Notes: generated by a model not told the origin, from the letters alone. Positions 26,835 to 35,009 are shown, counted from the stretch's first letter. The stretch: 64,000 nt of DNA from Streptomyces sp. Root431 (GCF_001426585.1 NZ_LMEI01000001.1:124944-188943), one strand, 5' to 3'. Program-made: numbers and translations.

Positions 26835-26873
26835 ATGGCGCACCGGCTGCGCCTGCTGCCGCCGCACCGGTGG
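26835..26873 (+). pseudogene. Possible truncated 5' end of a native gene at the left junction
   Basis: A strong ribosome-binding site (GGGAGG, 7 nt before an ATG) starts 'MAHRLRLLPPHRW'. The reading then passes into clearly lower-GC DNA that belongs to the gene on the other strand. This looks like the promoter-proximal stub of a gene cut by insertion of foreign DNA. I cannot identify the gene. Confidence 0.3.
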
Positions 26874-27602
26874 TCAGGTGGTCCCAGTCACGCCATTGAA
26901 CGCGGCGCCCAGCTTCACCTCTGCCCAACGGGCATTCGTTTCCGGAACAACGCCGCCACCAGGCTGCCAAGACTTGACGCACAGCCAGAGACTGCACTTG
27001 CCGGCTTTGGTGACCATGGTCATCTCGCCGGCCTCTGCGATTTTCGGCAGATGCGGGCGGGGATTTCCTTGTGGGTCTTCCCCGAAATCTACCTCTCTGG
27101 GTACGAGCCGGATCTGTCCGCGCTTCGTGGACTTCGCGATGATGCCACTCGTAGCACCGTGGAACCTGCCGCCGGCTCCGAGTTCACTCCAACCGACGAC
27201 ACCCTCGTCTCTGTGCCCCACCCCGAGAACTCCGTATCCGAACCCGTGTCCCGGCAGAGACACTTCTCCTACGACTCCCGATGCTGTTTTCAGGTTGATC
27301 ATAGGATCTGTGGCAACTTCAGCCACATTGGAGGTTGTTCCCCAAACACCGGCAGAGACGGCAACTGCGAAGTGTGCTGAAGATGGAGGGGATTGCTCGT
27401 CATCGTCGAATATTCCCCAGACCCCGCGTTTGCCGAAAGTCCATCCCCTTCCGACCACTCCATTACCCGTATGGCTCTGGCCAAAGACTCCTTCACCTGA
27501 GCCATTTGTTTCCCCGACCACGCCGTTGCCGTTAGCGTCGTTTCCGCCGTAGACCCCGGGGATCCCGTCCTGCTGTGACTTGCCAACGAGGTTGTCCGCC
27601 AT
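26874..27602 (-). CDS. Hypothetical Gly-rich repeat protein (GNGVVG-type repeats)
   Basis: 242 residues from an ATG preceded by GAAAGGG. The N-terminal half is built from short glycine repeats: 'GIPGVYGGNDANGNGVVG', 'GSGEGVFGQSHTGNGVVG', 'GVWGTTSN', 'GYGVLGVGHRDEGVVGWS'. These suggest a beta-solenoid or phage-fibre-like stack. The C-terminal part ('IRLVPREVDF...GKCSLWLCVKSWQPGG') is a compact domain. GC content is lower than the flanks, so it is probably acquired. No function assigned. Confidence 0.7.
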   Translation of the reverse strand: MADNLVGKSQQDGIPGVYGGNDANGNGVVGETNGSGEGVFGQSHTGNGVVGRGWTFGKRGVWGIFDDDEQSPPSSAHFAVAVSAGVWGTTSNVAEVATDPMINLKTASGVVGEVSLPGHGFGYGVLGVGHRDEGVVGWSELGAGGRFHGATSGIIAKSTKRGQIRLVPREVDFGEDPQGNPRPHLPKIAEAGEMTMVTKAGKCSLWLCVKSWQPGGGVVPETNARWAEVKLGAAFNGVTGTT

Positions 27603-27785
27603 GATCCCGTCATCCCTTTCTGCGGGTACCCTCACTTCTCCGGCACGGCAGCAGTCAGCCGTCGGTTCGCCGTCGGTTAGGGGGCGGCGTCGGCCAGGGG
27701 TCGGCGTGGCCCTGCCACCAGTATCGGCCCTAACTGGTCCCGTCGCACCCGAAAGCTGCCGTGGGCACGGAGGACGCATGCCGGC

Positions 27786-27905
27786 GTCACACACACCAAG
27801 GTCTGTGATGAGGGCGGGGGTTGTCGCCCTTCGAACGGCAGTCGCGAAGGATCTTCCAGGTCTTCATCCGGGCGAAGACGCGCTCGCCGCGTTCCCGGAA
27901 TTGCG
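27786..27905 (-). pseudogene. IS5-like transposase 3' fragment
   Basis: On the minus strand the segment reads 'RERGERVFARMKTWKILRDCR', close to the C-terminal catalytic-Glu region of IS5-group DDE transposases, and then loses the frame. Only about 40 codons remain and no terminal inverted repeats are evident. It abuts the left end of the decayed AICE. Confidence 0.5.
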
Positions 27906-27910
27906 TGCCC

Positions 27911-27934
27911 GTTGATGTCAGACGTGGATGTCAC
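27911..27934. repeat. Copy 1 of the twin-GATGTCA arm-type repeat
   Basis: Two GATGTCA heptamers 13 nt apart, in the same orientation. The motif recurs at 31229 and 48627, next to the two tRNA-derived att sites. Probably a lambda-integrase-type arm-binding site marking the original left end of the decayed element. Confidence 0.6.
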
Positions 27935-27935
27935 T

Positions 27936-28131
27936 TCACGAGGTTGGGGTACGGGGGCAGATCTCCATGGGATCGTCCGGCCGATCGGCCCAATGCCACC
28001 AGAGATGCCGATCCGGGCCGCCACGCAGCGCGGCAGACACGCTTGCCGTCCTCCTCGCGCTGGAAGTGGAAGAACCCACGCGCCACCATCGGCGCGTCGC
28101 ACGTAGGACAGAGGGGAAGTCGACTCGACAT
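27936..28131 (-). pseudogene. Frameshifted zinc-ribbon protein of the decayed AICE
   Basis: Frame 1 reads 'LPLCPTCDAPMVARGFFHFQREEDGKRVCRAAWR'. The continuation 'GPDRHLWWHWADRPDDPMEICP' is in another frame. Joined, they make a complete small CxxC...C...C zinc ribbon of the type found in Streptomyces integrative elements, so a frameshift near 28025 has inactivated the gene. Confidence 0.6.
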
Positions 28132-28224
28132 GCGGCGCAACATACTCGGACGCGGCTAGCGGCCAACCACCGGTAGGACTCCCCCACTACCGACTAACGG
28201 GCACCTCTTAGCCGACCCGGGAAG

Positions 28225-28345
28225 CTGACCGTGTCCGATCGCGCTTAGCGGCGTGCCCACTTGGTGTTCCACCTCGTAGGTGTCGTCCTCATCCAGTCGC
28301 CCGCATCGTGGTCGGTCAGCCGCTGAACAACCATGTTCTCCCTGT
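28225..28345 (-). pseudogene. Scrap homologous to the 47908-48546 gene
   Basis: The stretches TTGGTGTTCCACCTCGTAGG and TGGTCGGTCAGCCGCTG match 48045-48128, inside the minus-strand gene beside the second integrase. The 28-kb copy is deleted internally and not translatable as a whole. It shows the two elements shared this gene. Confidence 0.65.
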
Positions 28346-28409
28346 TCCGCAGCCTGGCAAGTATCGACTCGATCGTGGAGTCATTGGTCGCGCGCCAGGC
28401 GTCCGCGGA

Positions 28410-28598
28410 TCAGCGCGACAAGCTCACGAGGAGACGTCGACCGGCGGTCTCCTCGTCAGGAAGAGGCACGTCGAGCTCGCTTAACGCCTGGACGTACAGC
28501 TCGCGGACCTCGGTCGCATCGCTCTGGCGTGGCCGGCCGGCCAGCTCACTCAGGGCAGGAGAATCGTGCCCGTTAACTAGCGCGTACGCAGCGAGCAT
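28410..28598 (-). pseudogene. Truncated hypothetical protein fragment
   Basis: 62 codons ('AAYALVNGHDSPALSELAG...ELDVPLPDEETAGRRLLVSLSR') look like the C-terminal part of a real protein. The 5' end is cut at about 28600, where DNA of the DUF3631 fragment begins on the other strand, so a deletion joins the two. Confidence 0.5.
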
Positions 28599-28600
28599 CG

Positions 28601-29464
28601 GGAGACGCCCGGGCCGCCGCCCTGTTCCGGTCCGTCTCCGACTCCGCCGGGCGGCCCACGATCCTCTACGACGAGATCGACACCGTCTTCGGACCCAAGG
28701 CCGGAGACAACGAGGAACTCCGCGGCTTCCTCAACGCCGGACACCGACGCTCCGGCGTCACCTACCGGTGCGTCGGAGACGGCGGCAACCAGACCGTGGT
28801 CGAGTTCCCCTCCTACAGCGCCGTCGCCATCGCCGGACTCGGCGGCCTCCCCGACTCCATCACCACCCGATCCGTCATCATCCGCATGCGCCGCCGCGCC
28901 CGGAACGAGCACGTCGAACCCTTCCGCCAGCGGCTCCGCGAAGCCGAGGGCAACAAGCTCCGCGGCCGGCTCGCCCAGTGGGCCGAGCAGATCCGCGAGG
29001 ACATCGCCGGACGCTGGCCCGAGATGCCCGACGGCGTCACCGACCGGGCCGCCGACGTCTGGGAACCTCTCCTCGCCGTCGCGGACGCCGCCGGCGGCGA
29101 CTGGCCCGAACGCGCCCGCGCCGCCTGCGTGGAACTGGTCAACGCCGCCCGCGCCGACGACAAAGGATCCCTCGGCATCCGGCTGCTGACCGACCTCCGC
29201 GACCACGTCATGGTCGGCATCGACCGCCTGCCGACCGTCGCGATCCTCGACCGGCTCTGCGCGCTGGAGGAGGCGCCCTGGGCCGACATGGCCGGGCGCC
29301 CGCTCGACTCCCGTGGCCTGGCCAAGATGCTCGGGGGGTACATGACCAGCGACAACACCCCCATCAAAGCCCGGAACATCAAGGCCGCCGGCGCCGTGCT
29401 GAAGGGCTACTACACGGCCGACCTGTACGACGCCTGGGAGCGCTACTGCCCCCTCCCCTCCTGA
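28601..29464 (+). pseudogene. 5'-truncated DUF3631 replication-type ATPase of the decayed AICE
   Basis: The frame is open from about 28577 with no start codon in a credible context. The protein begins abruptly at 'ARAAALFRSVSDSAGRPTILYDEIDTVFG' (Walker B-like DEID), continues with 'IAGLGGLPDSITTRSVIIRMRRR' and keeps the normal DUF3631 C-terminus. The Walker A half is missing. DUF3631 proteins accompany primase-polymerase replication genes in many actinobacterial elements, so the left element probably used a prim-pol system and not RepSA. Translation, if any, would give an inactive product. Confidence 0.75.
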
Positions 29465-29467
29465 GGG

Positions 29468-29683
29468 CCGCTACTTCCGCTACCGCCGCTACCCCGCAGG
29501 TCAGCGAGCCGGAAACGGTAGCGGAAGGGCTCTTCCCGTCCGCTACCTGATCCGCTACCCCGCTACCCGCCCCCGGCGCCTCAGCCCGGGGCCGGTAGCG
29601 GGCCTATCCGCTACCGCTACCCCTTCCGCTACCTCCGATCACGCCCCTGACCAGGGCGGTAGCGGCGGTAGCGGAAGTAGCGG
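29468..29683. repeat. CCGCTAC array with perfect terminal inverted repeats (candidate replication origin)
   Basis: Fourteen copies of the heptamer CCGCTAC occur within 216 bp: nine on the + strand (29468, 29477, 29486, 29540, 29552, 29560, 29608, 29614, 29626) and five on the - strand (29518, 29595, 29659, 29668, 29677). The outermost three copies on each side form perfect 26-bp inverted repeats (29468-29493 and 29658-29683). The array sits between the replication-type ATPase and xis, a position suited to an iteron origin or a replicator/excision control region. Confidence 0.85.
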
Positions 29684-29734
29684 ACCTGACAGGAAGGGGC
29701 CCGAGGAGGCCCCACGCGCCGAGGAGGTACCGCC

Positions 29735-29932
29735 TTGACCACCGCGATCCCGACCAGCCACACCGCCGTGACGGTCCCTGAGGTCATGGACGCCCTGAAG
29801 CTCAGCCGCAGCAAGGTCTACGACCTCATCCGCTCCCGCGCCCTGCCCAGCTACACCGAGGGGCGCTGCCGCCGCATGCCCCTCGACGCTCTCCGCACCT
29901 ACATGCACAACCGACTGGAGGAAGCCTCCTGA
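29735..29932 (+). CDS. xis: Excisionase-type helix-turn-helix protein of the decayed AICE
   Basis: 65 residues from a TTG with GAGGAGG upstream. 'TVPEVMDALKLSRSKVYDLIRSRALPSYTEGRCRRMPLDALRTYM' is a MerR-like excisionase domain. It assists the integrase in excision. Its stop overlaps the integrase start, as in the second element. It appears intact although the integrase is not. Confidence 0.85.
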   Translation: MTTAIPTSHTAVTVPEVMDALKLSRSKVYDLIRSRALPSYTEGRCRRMPLDALRTYMHNRLEEAS

Positions 29933-31037
29933 TGGCCCGCAAGAGGAACCCGAACGGCGCCGGCAGCATCTGGCAGCGCAAGGACGGGCGTTACGAAGCC
30001 CGGGTGAACGTCCCCCAGCCCGACGGAACCCGCAAAAGGAAGACAGTCTGGAGCTCGTCCTGCGCGACCGCCAGGGCATTCCGACCCCCACCCGCTCCGC
30101 CAAGCTCTCCGAGTGGCTACCGTACTGGCTTGAGGAGTTCGTCAAGGACGACCACAAGAAGACGACCTACGCCAAGTACGAGACCCACGTCCGCCTCTAC
30201 CTGATCCCGAACATCGGCTCCAAGCGCCTGGAGAACCTGGGTGCGGCGGATGTGCGTCGCCTGCTCACGGCAGTCTCGGCCCAGGCGTCGCCGGCCACGG
30301 CCAAGGAGTCGCACCGCGTCCTGCGGAGTGCGCTCAGCGCCGCGTGCCGGGAGGAGCTGATCAGCAGGAACGCGGTCAAGCTCGTACCGGCCCCCCGGGT
30401 GCAGCAGAGGGAGCTGAAGCCGTGGGACTTGGAGCAGACGACGACTTTCCTGGAGGCGGTGAGGGGCGACGCGCTCTACGCCGCGTTCATCTTGGCCGTG
30501 GCGCTCGGACTGCGCCGAGGAGAGGCACTCGGGCTTCGCTGGTCGGACATCGACCTGGAGCGTCGCACGCTCACCGTGCGGAACCAGATCCAGCGGGTAC
30601 AGAACGAGCTGTACGCGGACTCCACGAAGAACCGCCGGAGCCGTGTCATCCCTCTCCCCCTCATGTGCGTGCCGCCGCTGCGCTGGCAGCGTCTCCGGCA
30701 GGCCGCGCAGCGGGACGCGGCGGGACAGGGCTGGCAGGACAGTGACTACGTCTTCACGACGCGTTCGGGCCGCACGGTCGAGCCGATGAACCTCAGCCGC
30801 TCGTTCCAGCGCATCACTGAGGCGGCTGGGCTCCCCCGGATTCGGCTGCACGACGCACGACACGGGTGCGCGACGCTCCTGTTCGCCGCAGGAGTGCCGG
30901 CGCGGGTCGTGATGGAGATCCTGGGGCACTCGCAGATCGCCGTCACGATGAACATCTACACCCACGTCTCCGACGAGCGTCGGAGGGAGGCGATGTGGCA
31001 CATGGACCGGCTGCTCCGCCGGCGCCGTCCTGAGTGA
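29932..31037 (+). pseudogene. int: Tyrosine integrase with internal frameshifting deletion
   Basis: The N-terminus 'RKRNPNGAGSIWQRKDGRYEARVNV...RKRKTV' is in one frame. From about 30046 the rest ('LELVLRDRQGIPTPTRSAKLSEWLPYWL...') continues in another. Compared with the intact integrase at 46779, roughly 15 codons (the 'YGKTWADCDAKRRA' region) are lost at the junction. The catalytic part is preserved: Arg in 'LGLRRGEALGLRW', 'HDARHG', 'GHSQIAVTMNIYTHV'. An internal start could give a truncated catalytic domain, but normal arm binding should be gone. Confidence 0.8.
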
Positions 31038-31060
31038 GACTGCCGTCAGCCACTACCGTC

Positions 31061-31095
31061 AAAGGCCCCCGCAGCGATGAGCTGCGGGGGCCTTT
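31061..31095. terminator. Bidirectional hairpin at the inner att site
   Basis: AAAGGCCCCCGCAGC and GCTGCGGGGGCCTTT form a long stem with flanking A and T runs on either side. It stands just before the att repeat, exactly as the hairpin at 48649 stands before the tRNA. Confidence 0.85.
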
Positions 31096-31098
31096 GTG

Positions 31099-31144
31099 CT
31101 GGTGGGCGCGGACGGTTTCGAACCGCCGACATCTGCTTTGTAAG
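31099..31144. mobile_element. attL of the intact AICE: 46-bp copy of the tRNA-Val 3' half
   Basis: These 46 bases are identical to 48686-48731 and include the CCA end, T-arm and anticodon arm up to TTTGTAAG. The sequences diverge right after. It is therefore the insertion duplication of the second element, and was previously the right end of the decayed one. Confidence 0.93.
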
Positions 31145-31216
31145 TTCGATCGGGCCACGGCCGGTGAGGGTGCACCCCAGCTCGCGGACACCACGAAGGG
31201 TCGTACAGGACTGCTG

Positions 31217-31465
31217 TCATCCACCGTCGTTGATGTCAGATGTGGATGTCACCTGTCGCCGGTCAGCGAACGGCCGCCGATAGTCCGCGGCCTCCCCGAC
31301 CGGGGGATAGTCTCGGCCGAACAGCACGTAGACGGGGTGTTCGGGCTCCCCGACTTCCAGGTTCAGAAAGATGTCCACGTCGTGGTCCGCAAACCGGTGC
31401 AGGTACTGGACGAACAGCTCCAGCTCTTCATCGGACAGTCGCTCGTCGTGCCGCTCGTTGTGCAT
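31217..31465 (-). CDS. Small acidic hypothetical protein at the left end of the AICE
   Basis: 82 residues from an ATG with GTGGGAG upstream. 'LSDEELELFVQYLHRFADHDVDIFLNLEVGEPEHPVYVLFGRDYPP' is an acidic, helical/beta protein. The last ten residues are encoded by the arm-type repeat. Not recognised. Confidence 0.6.
   Translation of the reverse strand: MHNERHDERLSDEELELFVQYLHRFADHDVDIFLNLEVGEPEHPVYVLFGRDYPPVGEAADYRRPFADRRQVTSTSDINDGG
31229..31252. repeat. Copy 2 of the twin-GATGTCA arm-type repeat
   Basis: Lies 85 nt inside attL, in the same orientation as copies 1 and 3. It is translated as the end of the 31217 gene on the other strand. Confidence 0.6.
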
Positions 31466-31557
31466 GCCACTCCCACTACCCACTGATCAACCGGGTCGGA
31501 CGATATCCGAGCCGAAACACACGGGCGGCTCGTGGGCGCCACCGCTACCGTGCGGGC

Positions 31558-31863
31558 ATGAAGCGCAGACGAAAGCACTGGCGGGACGGGTTCGGGACAC
31601 CGAAGACGTTCGTTCTGTACCGCACGCCCAGCGTGTGGCGATTTGCCATGTACTTCTCCGGCGCCATCGTCGACGGCTACCTCGCCCAGCCCAGCGCCAA
31701 CAGCGAACCGGGCGAAGCCCAGACAGCCGCTCACGGCCAGGCCGAGGACCTGGCCGGCCGACCGCTGACGATCGCCTGGGAAGCAGGCCACGAGCCGGGC
31801 TGGTGGACGGGAACCATCACAACCAAACCCATGGGCCTGACGCCTAGCTCTGCTGCCGGTTGA
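31558..31863 (+). CDS. Hypothetical protein
   Basis: 101 residues starting 'MKRRRKHWRDGFGTPKTFVLYRTPSVWRFAMYFSGAIVDGYLAQ'. It has a basic start and a weakly hydrophobic middle. The 3' end overlaps the convergent small membrane gene. Not recognised. Confidence 0.5.
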   Translation: MKRRRKHWRDGFGTPKTFVLYRTPSVWRFAMYFSGAIVDGYLAQPSANSEPGEAQTAAHGQAEDLAGRPLTIAWEAGHEPGWWTGTITTKPMGLTPSSAAG

Positions 31864-32035
31864 TGAGGGATCTCGCAGAGGTCCACGAAGCCGCCTCCAG
31901 CTCCGCGCACTCCAAGGCTGCGATCGTCCTGCGTCGCCACCGAACAACCACAATCGACCCGATCACAGTCACCAGCAATGCGGCGATCACAGCGCCCCAG
32001 ACCAAGGCGCCTATGAGATACCCGGCTGACTCCAT
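31844..32035 (-). CDS. Small single-pass membrane protein
   Basis: 63 residues from an ATG with GGGGGAG upstream. One transmembrane helix ('LIGALVWGAVIAALLVTVIGSIVVV') is followed by a basic RWRRR and a short tail. It lies just downstream of the GntR gene on the same strand (26 nt gap) and may be co-transcribed. Confidence 0.6.
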   Translation of the reverse strand: MESAGYLIGALVWGAVIAALLVTVIGSIVVVRWRRRTIAALECAELEAASWTSARSLINRQQS

Positions 32036-32061
32036 GGATCTCCCCCTCGTGTGCAGCCCCG

Positions 32062-32817
32062 CTAACGGCTGATGGGAATCTCGTAGACGATCTCGCACAG
32101 GGCGGCAGGGACGACGATGTCAGCCGTCTCAACCGGCCGGCCCTCGTCGCTGTAGTACGTCCGCCGGATGTGCGTCACGAGAGAGGCCTTCTGGATCCCC
32201 AGGAGCGACGCCTCCTCGGCGGTGGCCTGCCGCGGCTCCGGCTGCTCCACTGCATGGCTGACCGTGATGCCGATCTCGGCCATGCGATTCGCGACGCCCA
32301 CCCCAGCGTGCGGCCCTCCCTCGGGAAGGACGACGACGGTGCCGGCGGTGAGGTCGTACGGCTCCCAGCTCGTAGACAGTTGTACGGGCCGCCCGTCGGC
32401 AAGGAACTCGTACACGGTGCGGACGCACAGGCCTCCTTCGGCGATACCGAGACGCGCCGCGATCTCCGCCGGCGCAGGAACCTTGGCCTCGGTCCGGCTC
32501 TCCCAGTCCCCCAGCTTCCCCACGGCGTTCATGTCGGCGCGGAACGGAGAACCTCCCCGCTGCTCGCGCGCCGACGACCGGACCACGCGCACACGCTGAC
32601 GGGGTTCGGCCACGTACGTACCGGAGCCCGCCCGGCCCTCCAGGACCCCCTGCGAGATCAGTAGCTCCTGAGCCCGGCGCACGACGTTCTCCCCGACGCC
32701 GCACTCCTCGGCAATCTGGGCACGCGAGGGAAGCCGATCCCCCGGTGTCCACTCCTGTTCCGCGATCTTCTGCCGGAGTACGTCAGCGATGCGGAGATAA
32801 GGCGGCTGCTCAGGCAT
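32062..32817 (-). CDS. GntR/HutC-family regulator (first of three in the element)
   Basis: 251 residues. The winged helix 'YLRIADVLRQKIAEQEWTPGDRLPSRAQIAEECGVGENVVRRAQELL' is followed by a UTRA domain. Twin palindromes CTAGTnnACTAG lie just upstream of its ATG and in front of the divergent 32896 gene, so it most likely represses itself and that operon. Confidence 0.9.
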   Translation of the reverse strand: MPEQPPYLRIADVLRQKIAEQEWTPGDRLPSRAQIAEECGVGENVVRRAQELLISQGVLEGRAGSGTYVAEPRQRVRVVRSSAREQRGGSPFRADMNAVGKLGDWESRTEAKVPAPAEIAARLGIAEGGLCVRTVYEFLADGRPVQLSTSWEPYDLTAGTVVVLPEGGPHAGVGVANRMAEIGITVSHAVEQPEPRQATAEEASLLGIQKASLVTHIRRTYYSDEGRPVETADIVVPAALCEIVYEIPISR

Positions 32818-32826
32818 ATGGAAAAT

Positions 32827-32857
32827 CTAGTCCACTAGCTCTAATCTAGTTAACTAG
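32827..32857. promoter_or_regulatory. Twin palindromic operators CTAGTnnACTAG
   Basis: CTAGTCCACTAG (32827-32838) and CTAGTTAACTAG (32846-32857) repeat at 19-bp spacing, about two helical turns, in an AT-rich divergent promoter region. Both are preceded by AAT and followed by CT. Confidence 0.85.
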
Positions 32858-32895
32858 CTTCACGCAACGTGATCACCGGTGACGGAGGCTTCCCT

Positions 32896-33174
32896 GTGCC
32901 TGCTTCGGACGTAACCGCGGAGGACATCGCCGCCCGGTTGTCCGCCATCGGACTCACCACGCGCATGGAGGAACACGCCGCACACACGTCGATCGAAGCG
33001 GAGGTACCGGAATCCCTCCCGGCCGAGTCATGGCGGGAGGCCCTGGAGGTGGTGGCGGAGGCCGATCGATTCGGGCTCGTCGCCACCAGCCTGAACGGCC
33101 GCACCTTATGGGCCGCCGTACAAAAAGCGGTCCCCGCGACAGGCGACGTCCGGGGACCTGGCCGTCAGCGATAG
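32896..33174 (+). CDS. Hypothetical protein
   Basis: 92 residues from a GTG placed 7 nt after GGAGG. 'VTAEDIAARLSAIGLTTRMEEHAAHTSIEAEVPESLPAESWREALEVVAEADRFGLVATSLNGRTLWAAV' predicts a small alpha/beta domain. It is the first gene of a tightly packed operon of small proteins (to 34954). Not recognised. Confidence 0.65.
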   Translation: MPASDVTAEDIAARLSAIGLTTRMEEHAAHTSIEAEVPESLPAESWREALEVVAEADRFGLVATSLNGRTLWAAVQKAVPATGDVRGPGRQR

Positions 33175-33186
33175 GAGCTGATCAGC

Positions 33187-33483
33187 GTGCTCAACCGTAT
33201 CCGCCGCGCCATCACGCGCACCAGAGAGCGGTACCTCCCGAAGGGCCGGCACCGCCGCGCCTTAACGCCCGTCCATCCGACGGTCATCCACCTCGGCCTC
33301 TCCGCCCGATCAACGCTGCCCACGGGCCAGCGCCGAGACCGCACGGAAGTCCTCCTGGGCGAGGACACCGCGCTCGTCCGCCCGTACGTACTGGCCAACG
33401 AGGAACGCGCACCGCGACGCCAGGACGCCGCACCTCACGACTTCCTCACGCTCACCTGGTTCGCTCCGGCGGAGGCCCTCTGA
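33187..33483 (+). CDS. Hypothetical basic protein
   Basis: 98 residues from a GTG with GATAGGAG upstream. The N-terminal third is strongly basic ('LNRIRRAITRTRERYLPKGRHRR'), which could bind nucleic acid. Its stop overlaps the next ATG (TGATG). Not recognised. Confidence 0.6.
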   Translation: MLNRIRRAITRTRERYLPKGRHRRALTPVHPTVIHLGLSARSTLPTGQRRDRTEVLLGEDTALVRPYVLANEERAPRRQDAAPHDFLTLTWFAPAEAL

Positions 33484-33683
33484 TGCCTCGCCGTCACTTG
33501 CCGCGCGTGACACACCCCGCCACCCCCTACCGATCGAGCGCATGCCGGATCGGCACACACCACGAGTGCGCCCACTCCTCCCCCGCCGCGGCGCCGGTCG
33601 ACATCCCCGTGATCTACGAGGCATGCGACTGCCCCTGTCACTCGGCGAGCACCCGTCACACCCCGACGGAGGCACCCCAGTGA
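33483..33683 (+). CDS. Small Cys/His-rich protein
   Basis: 66 residues. 'CRIGTHHECAHSS' and 'YEACDCPCH' provide enough Cys and His for a zinc site. The start ATG overlaps the previous stop, and its own stop overlaps the next GTG. Related small zinc proteins are common in AICEs. Function unknown. Confidence 0.6.
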   Translation: MPRRHLPRVTHPATPYRSSACRIGTHHECAHSSPAAAPVDIPVIYEACDCPCHSASTRHTPTEAPQ

Positions 33684-33943
33684 GGGGATGGGCGCCCAGC
33701 GGCGCGCTGGCCTCCAACGTCGAGATCACCTCGACCAGCGTGCAACGGGGAGACGTCATCCAGATCGGCGGTCAGCCGTGCCGCGTAGCCGACCTCTTCC
33801 AACTCCCCGGCGGCGCCAAACGCCTCCTCTTCGAATCGGGCGAGCTGCTGACGATGCACACCCGGACCCGACTCATCGCCCTGCGGATGATGAGAGGCGG
33901 TGACTCGTTCCGTGCCTTCCCGCCGCCACACCATCGCCGATGA
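33680..33943 (+). CDS. Hypothetical beta-rich protein
   Basis: 87 residues from a GTG coupled to the previous stop. 'ITSTSVQRGDVIQIGGQPCRVADLFQLPGGAKRLLFESGELLTMH' looks like a small SH3/KOW-like barrel. The last 44 nt overlap the GntR gene in a different frame. Confidence 0.6.
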   Translation: MRGWAPSGALASNVEITSTSVQRGDVIQIGGQPCRVADLFQLPGGAKRLLFESGELLTMHTRTRLIALRMMRGGDSFRAFPPPHHRR

Positions 33944-34610
33944 CCTCCGAACCCAAATCTCGACGGGCCGCCTCAAGGCCGGCGAACGCCTCCCCTCGGA
34001 GACCCAGCTCGCCGCCCACTACAAGGTCAGCACGCCGACCCTGCGGAACGCCCTCGCGCTCCTCCAGGCCGCGGGACTGATCGAAAAGGTCCACGGCAAA
34101 GGGAACTTCATCCGTTCCCCACTCCGCCGCATCACGTACACCGGCGGTGGCCGCACGCCCTTCGATCCCACACTCCAGGTCAGCATCCGCACGACCAACC
34201 TCCGGGCGCGGGGGCATCTCAGAGCCCTACTGAGGGTCTCGTCCAACAGCCCCTTGACCGAGTTCCTCTGCGTCACCCACGAGGGAAAGTCGCCCCACAG
34301 CCTGGCCCGCATCTACGTCCCCCGCGACCTGGCGCCGACCGTCCAACTCGGCTTGTCGGGCGGGCTCCAGGGAACGGAGGCGACACCAACCAGGATCCGA
34401 GAGACGGTCACCGCCCGCCTCCCCACCCCGGAGGAAGCGACCACACTCAGGATCAGCTCCGCTCTGGCTGTACTCGCGATCACCAGCGTCGCAACCGACG
34501 CCACCGACCGCGTAGTAGAGGCCGCGCTCCTGGTCCTCCCCAGCGACCGCGCCGACGCAGTCTTCACCGCCCACCTGACGACCGAAGAAATGAGGGAGAC
34601 GGAAGGATGA
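33900..34610 (+). CDS. GntR-family regulator (second in the element)
   Basis: 236 residues. The winged helix is 'HTIADDLRTQISTGRLKAGERLPSETQLAAHYKVSTPTLRNALALLQAAGLIEKVHGKGNFI'. The C-terminal UTRA-like domain is shorter and diverged. The 44-nt overlap with the previous gene shows it is embedded in the operon, so it is not autonomously promoted. Target unknown. Confidence 0.85.
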   Translation: MTRSVPSRRHTIADDLRTQISTGRLKAGERLPSETQLAAHYKVSTPTLRNALALLQAAGLIEKVHGKGNFIRSPLRRITYTGGGRTPFDPTLQVSIRTTNLRARGHLRALLRVSSNSPLTEFLCVTHEGKSPHSLARIYVPRDLAPTVQLGLSGGLQGTEATPTRIRETVTARLPTPEEATTLRISSALAVLAITSVATDATDRVVEAALLVLPSDRADAVFTAHLTTEEMRETEG

Positions 34611-34954
34611 CGCCTCACAACGAACTGCGGCTCCTCCCTTGGTCAGGCCCCGACGGCAAACCGTGCTTCCTGAGCACCGCCGATAGCAACAGCCGCCTGT
34701 CCCGCCTGGCCGACAACGCCGAAGCGACTCAGCTCGGCTTCGCGGCCGAACTCTTGGACCACGCATCCGCGGTACTCGGCGACGGAGAGGCGGACCTGGA
34801 AGAGGTGCGAGCCCTGGCGACGGACCTCACGGGAGTCCTGCGGGAGACGCTGCGAGTAGCGGAGAGCCGCGGTCACCGTTTGCTGGCTCCAGGCCCGGGC
34901 ACCCACGTCGACGACACCGACGACCCCACGCTGCCGGCGGCGGCCTTCGGCTAG
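34607..34954 (+). CDS. Hypothetical helical protein
   Basis: 115 residues, start ATGA-coupled to the GntR gene. Mainly helical ('AELLDHASAVLGDGEADLEEVRALATDLTGVLRETLRVAESRG'). Last gene of the operon, followed by a strong terminator. Not recognised, but proteins of this kind usually follow GntR genes in such elements. Confidence 0.65.
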   Translation: MTPHNELRLLPWSGPDGKPCFLSTADSNSRLSRLADNAEATQLGFAAELLDHASAVLGDGEADLEEVRALATDLTGVLRETLRVAESRGHRLLAPGPGTHVDDTDDPTLPAAAFG

Positions 34955-34979
34955 CGGGCCACGGACCCCAGCAACGACG

Positions 34980-35009
34980 AGAAGCCCCGGACTCAGTCCG
35001 GGGCTTCTC
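34980..35009 (+). terminator. Terminator of the 32896-34954 operon
   Basis: AGAAGCCCCGGACT and AGTCCGGGGCTTCT form a perfect 14-bp stem with a single-base loop centre. Confidence 0.9.

Noticed and set aside
31099..31144. Second tRNA gene
   Set aside because: Only the 3' half is present. The D-arm and 5' acceptor strand are missing, so it is an att duplication.
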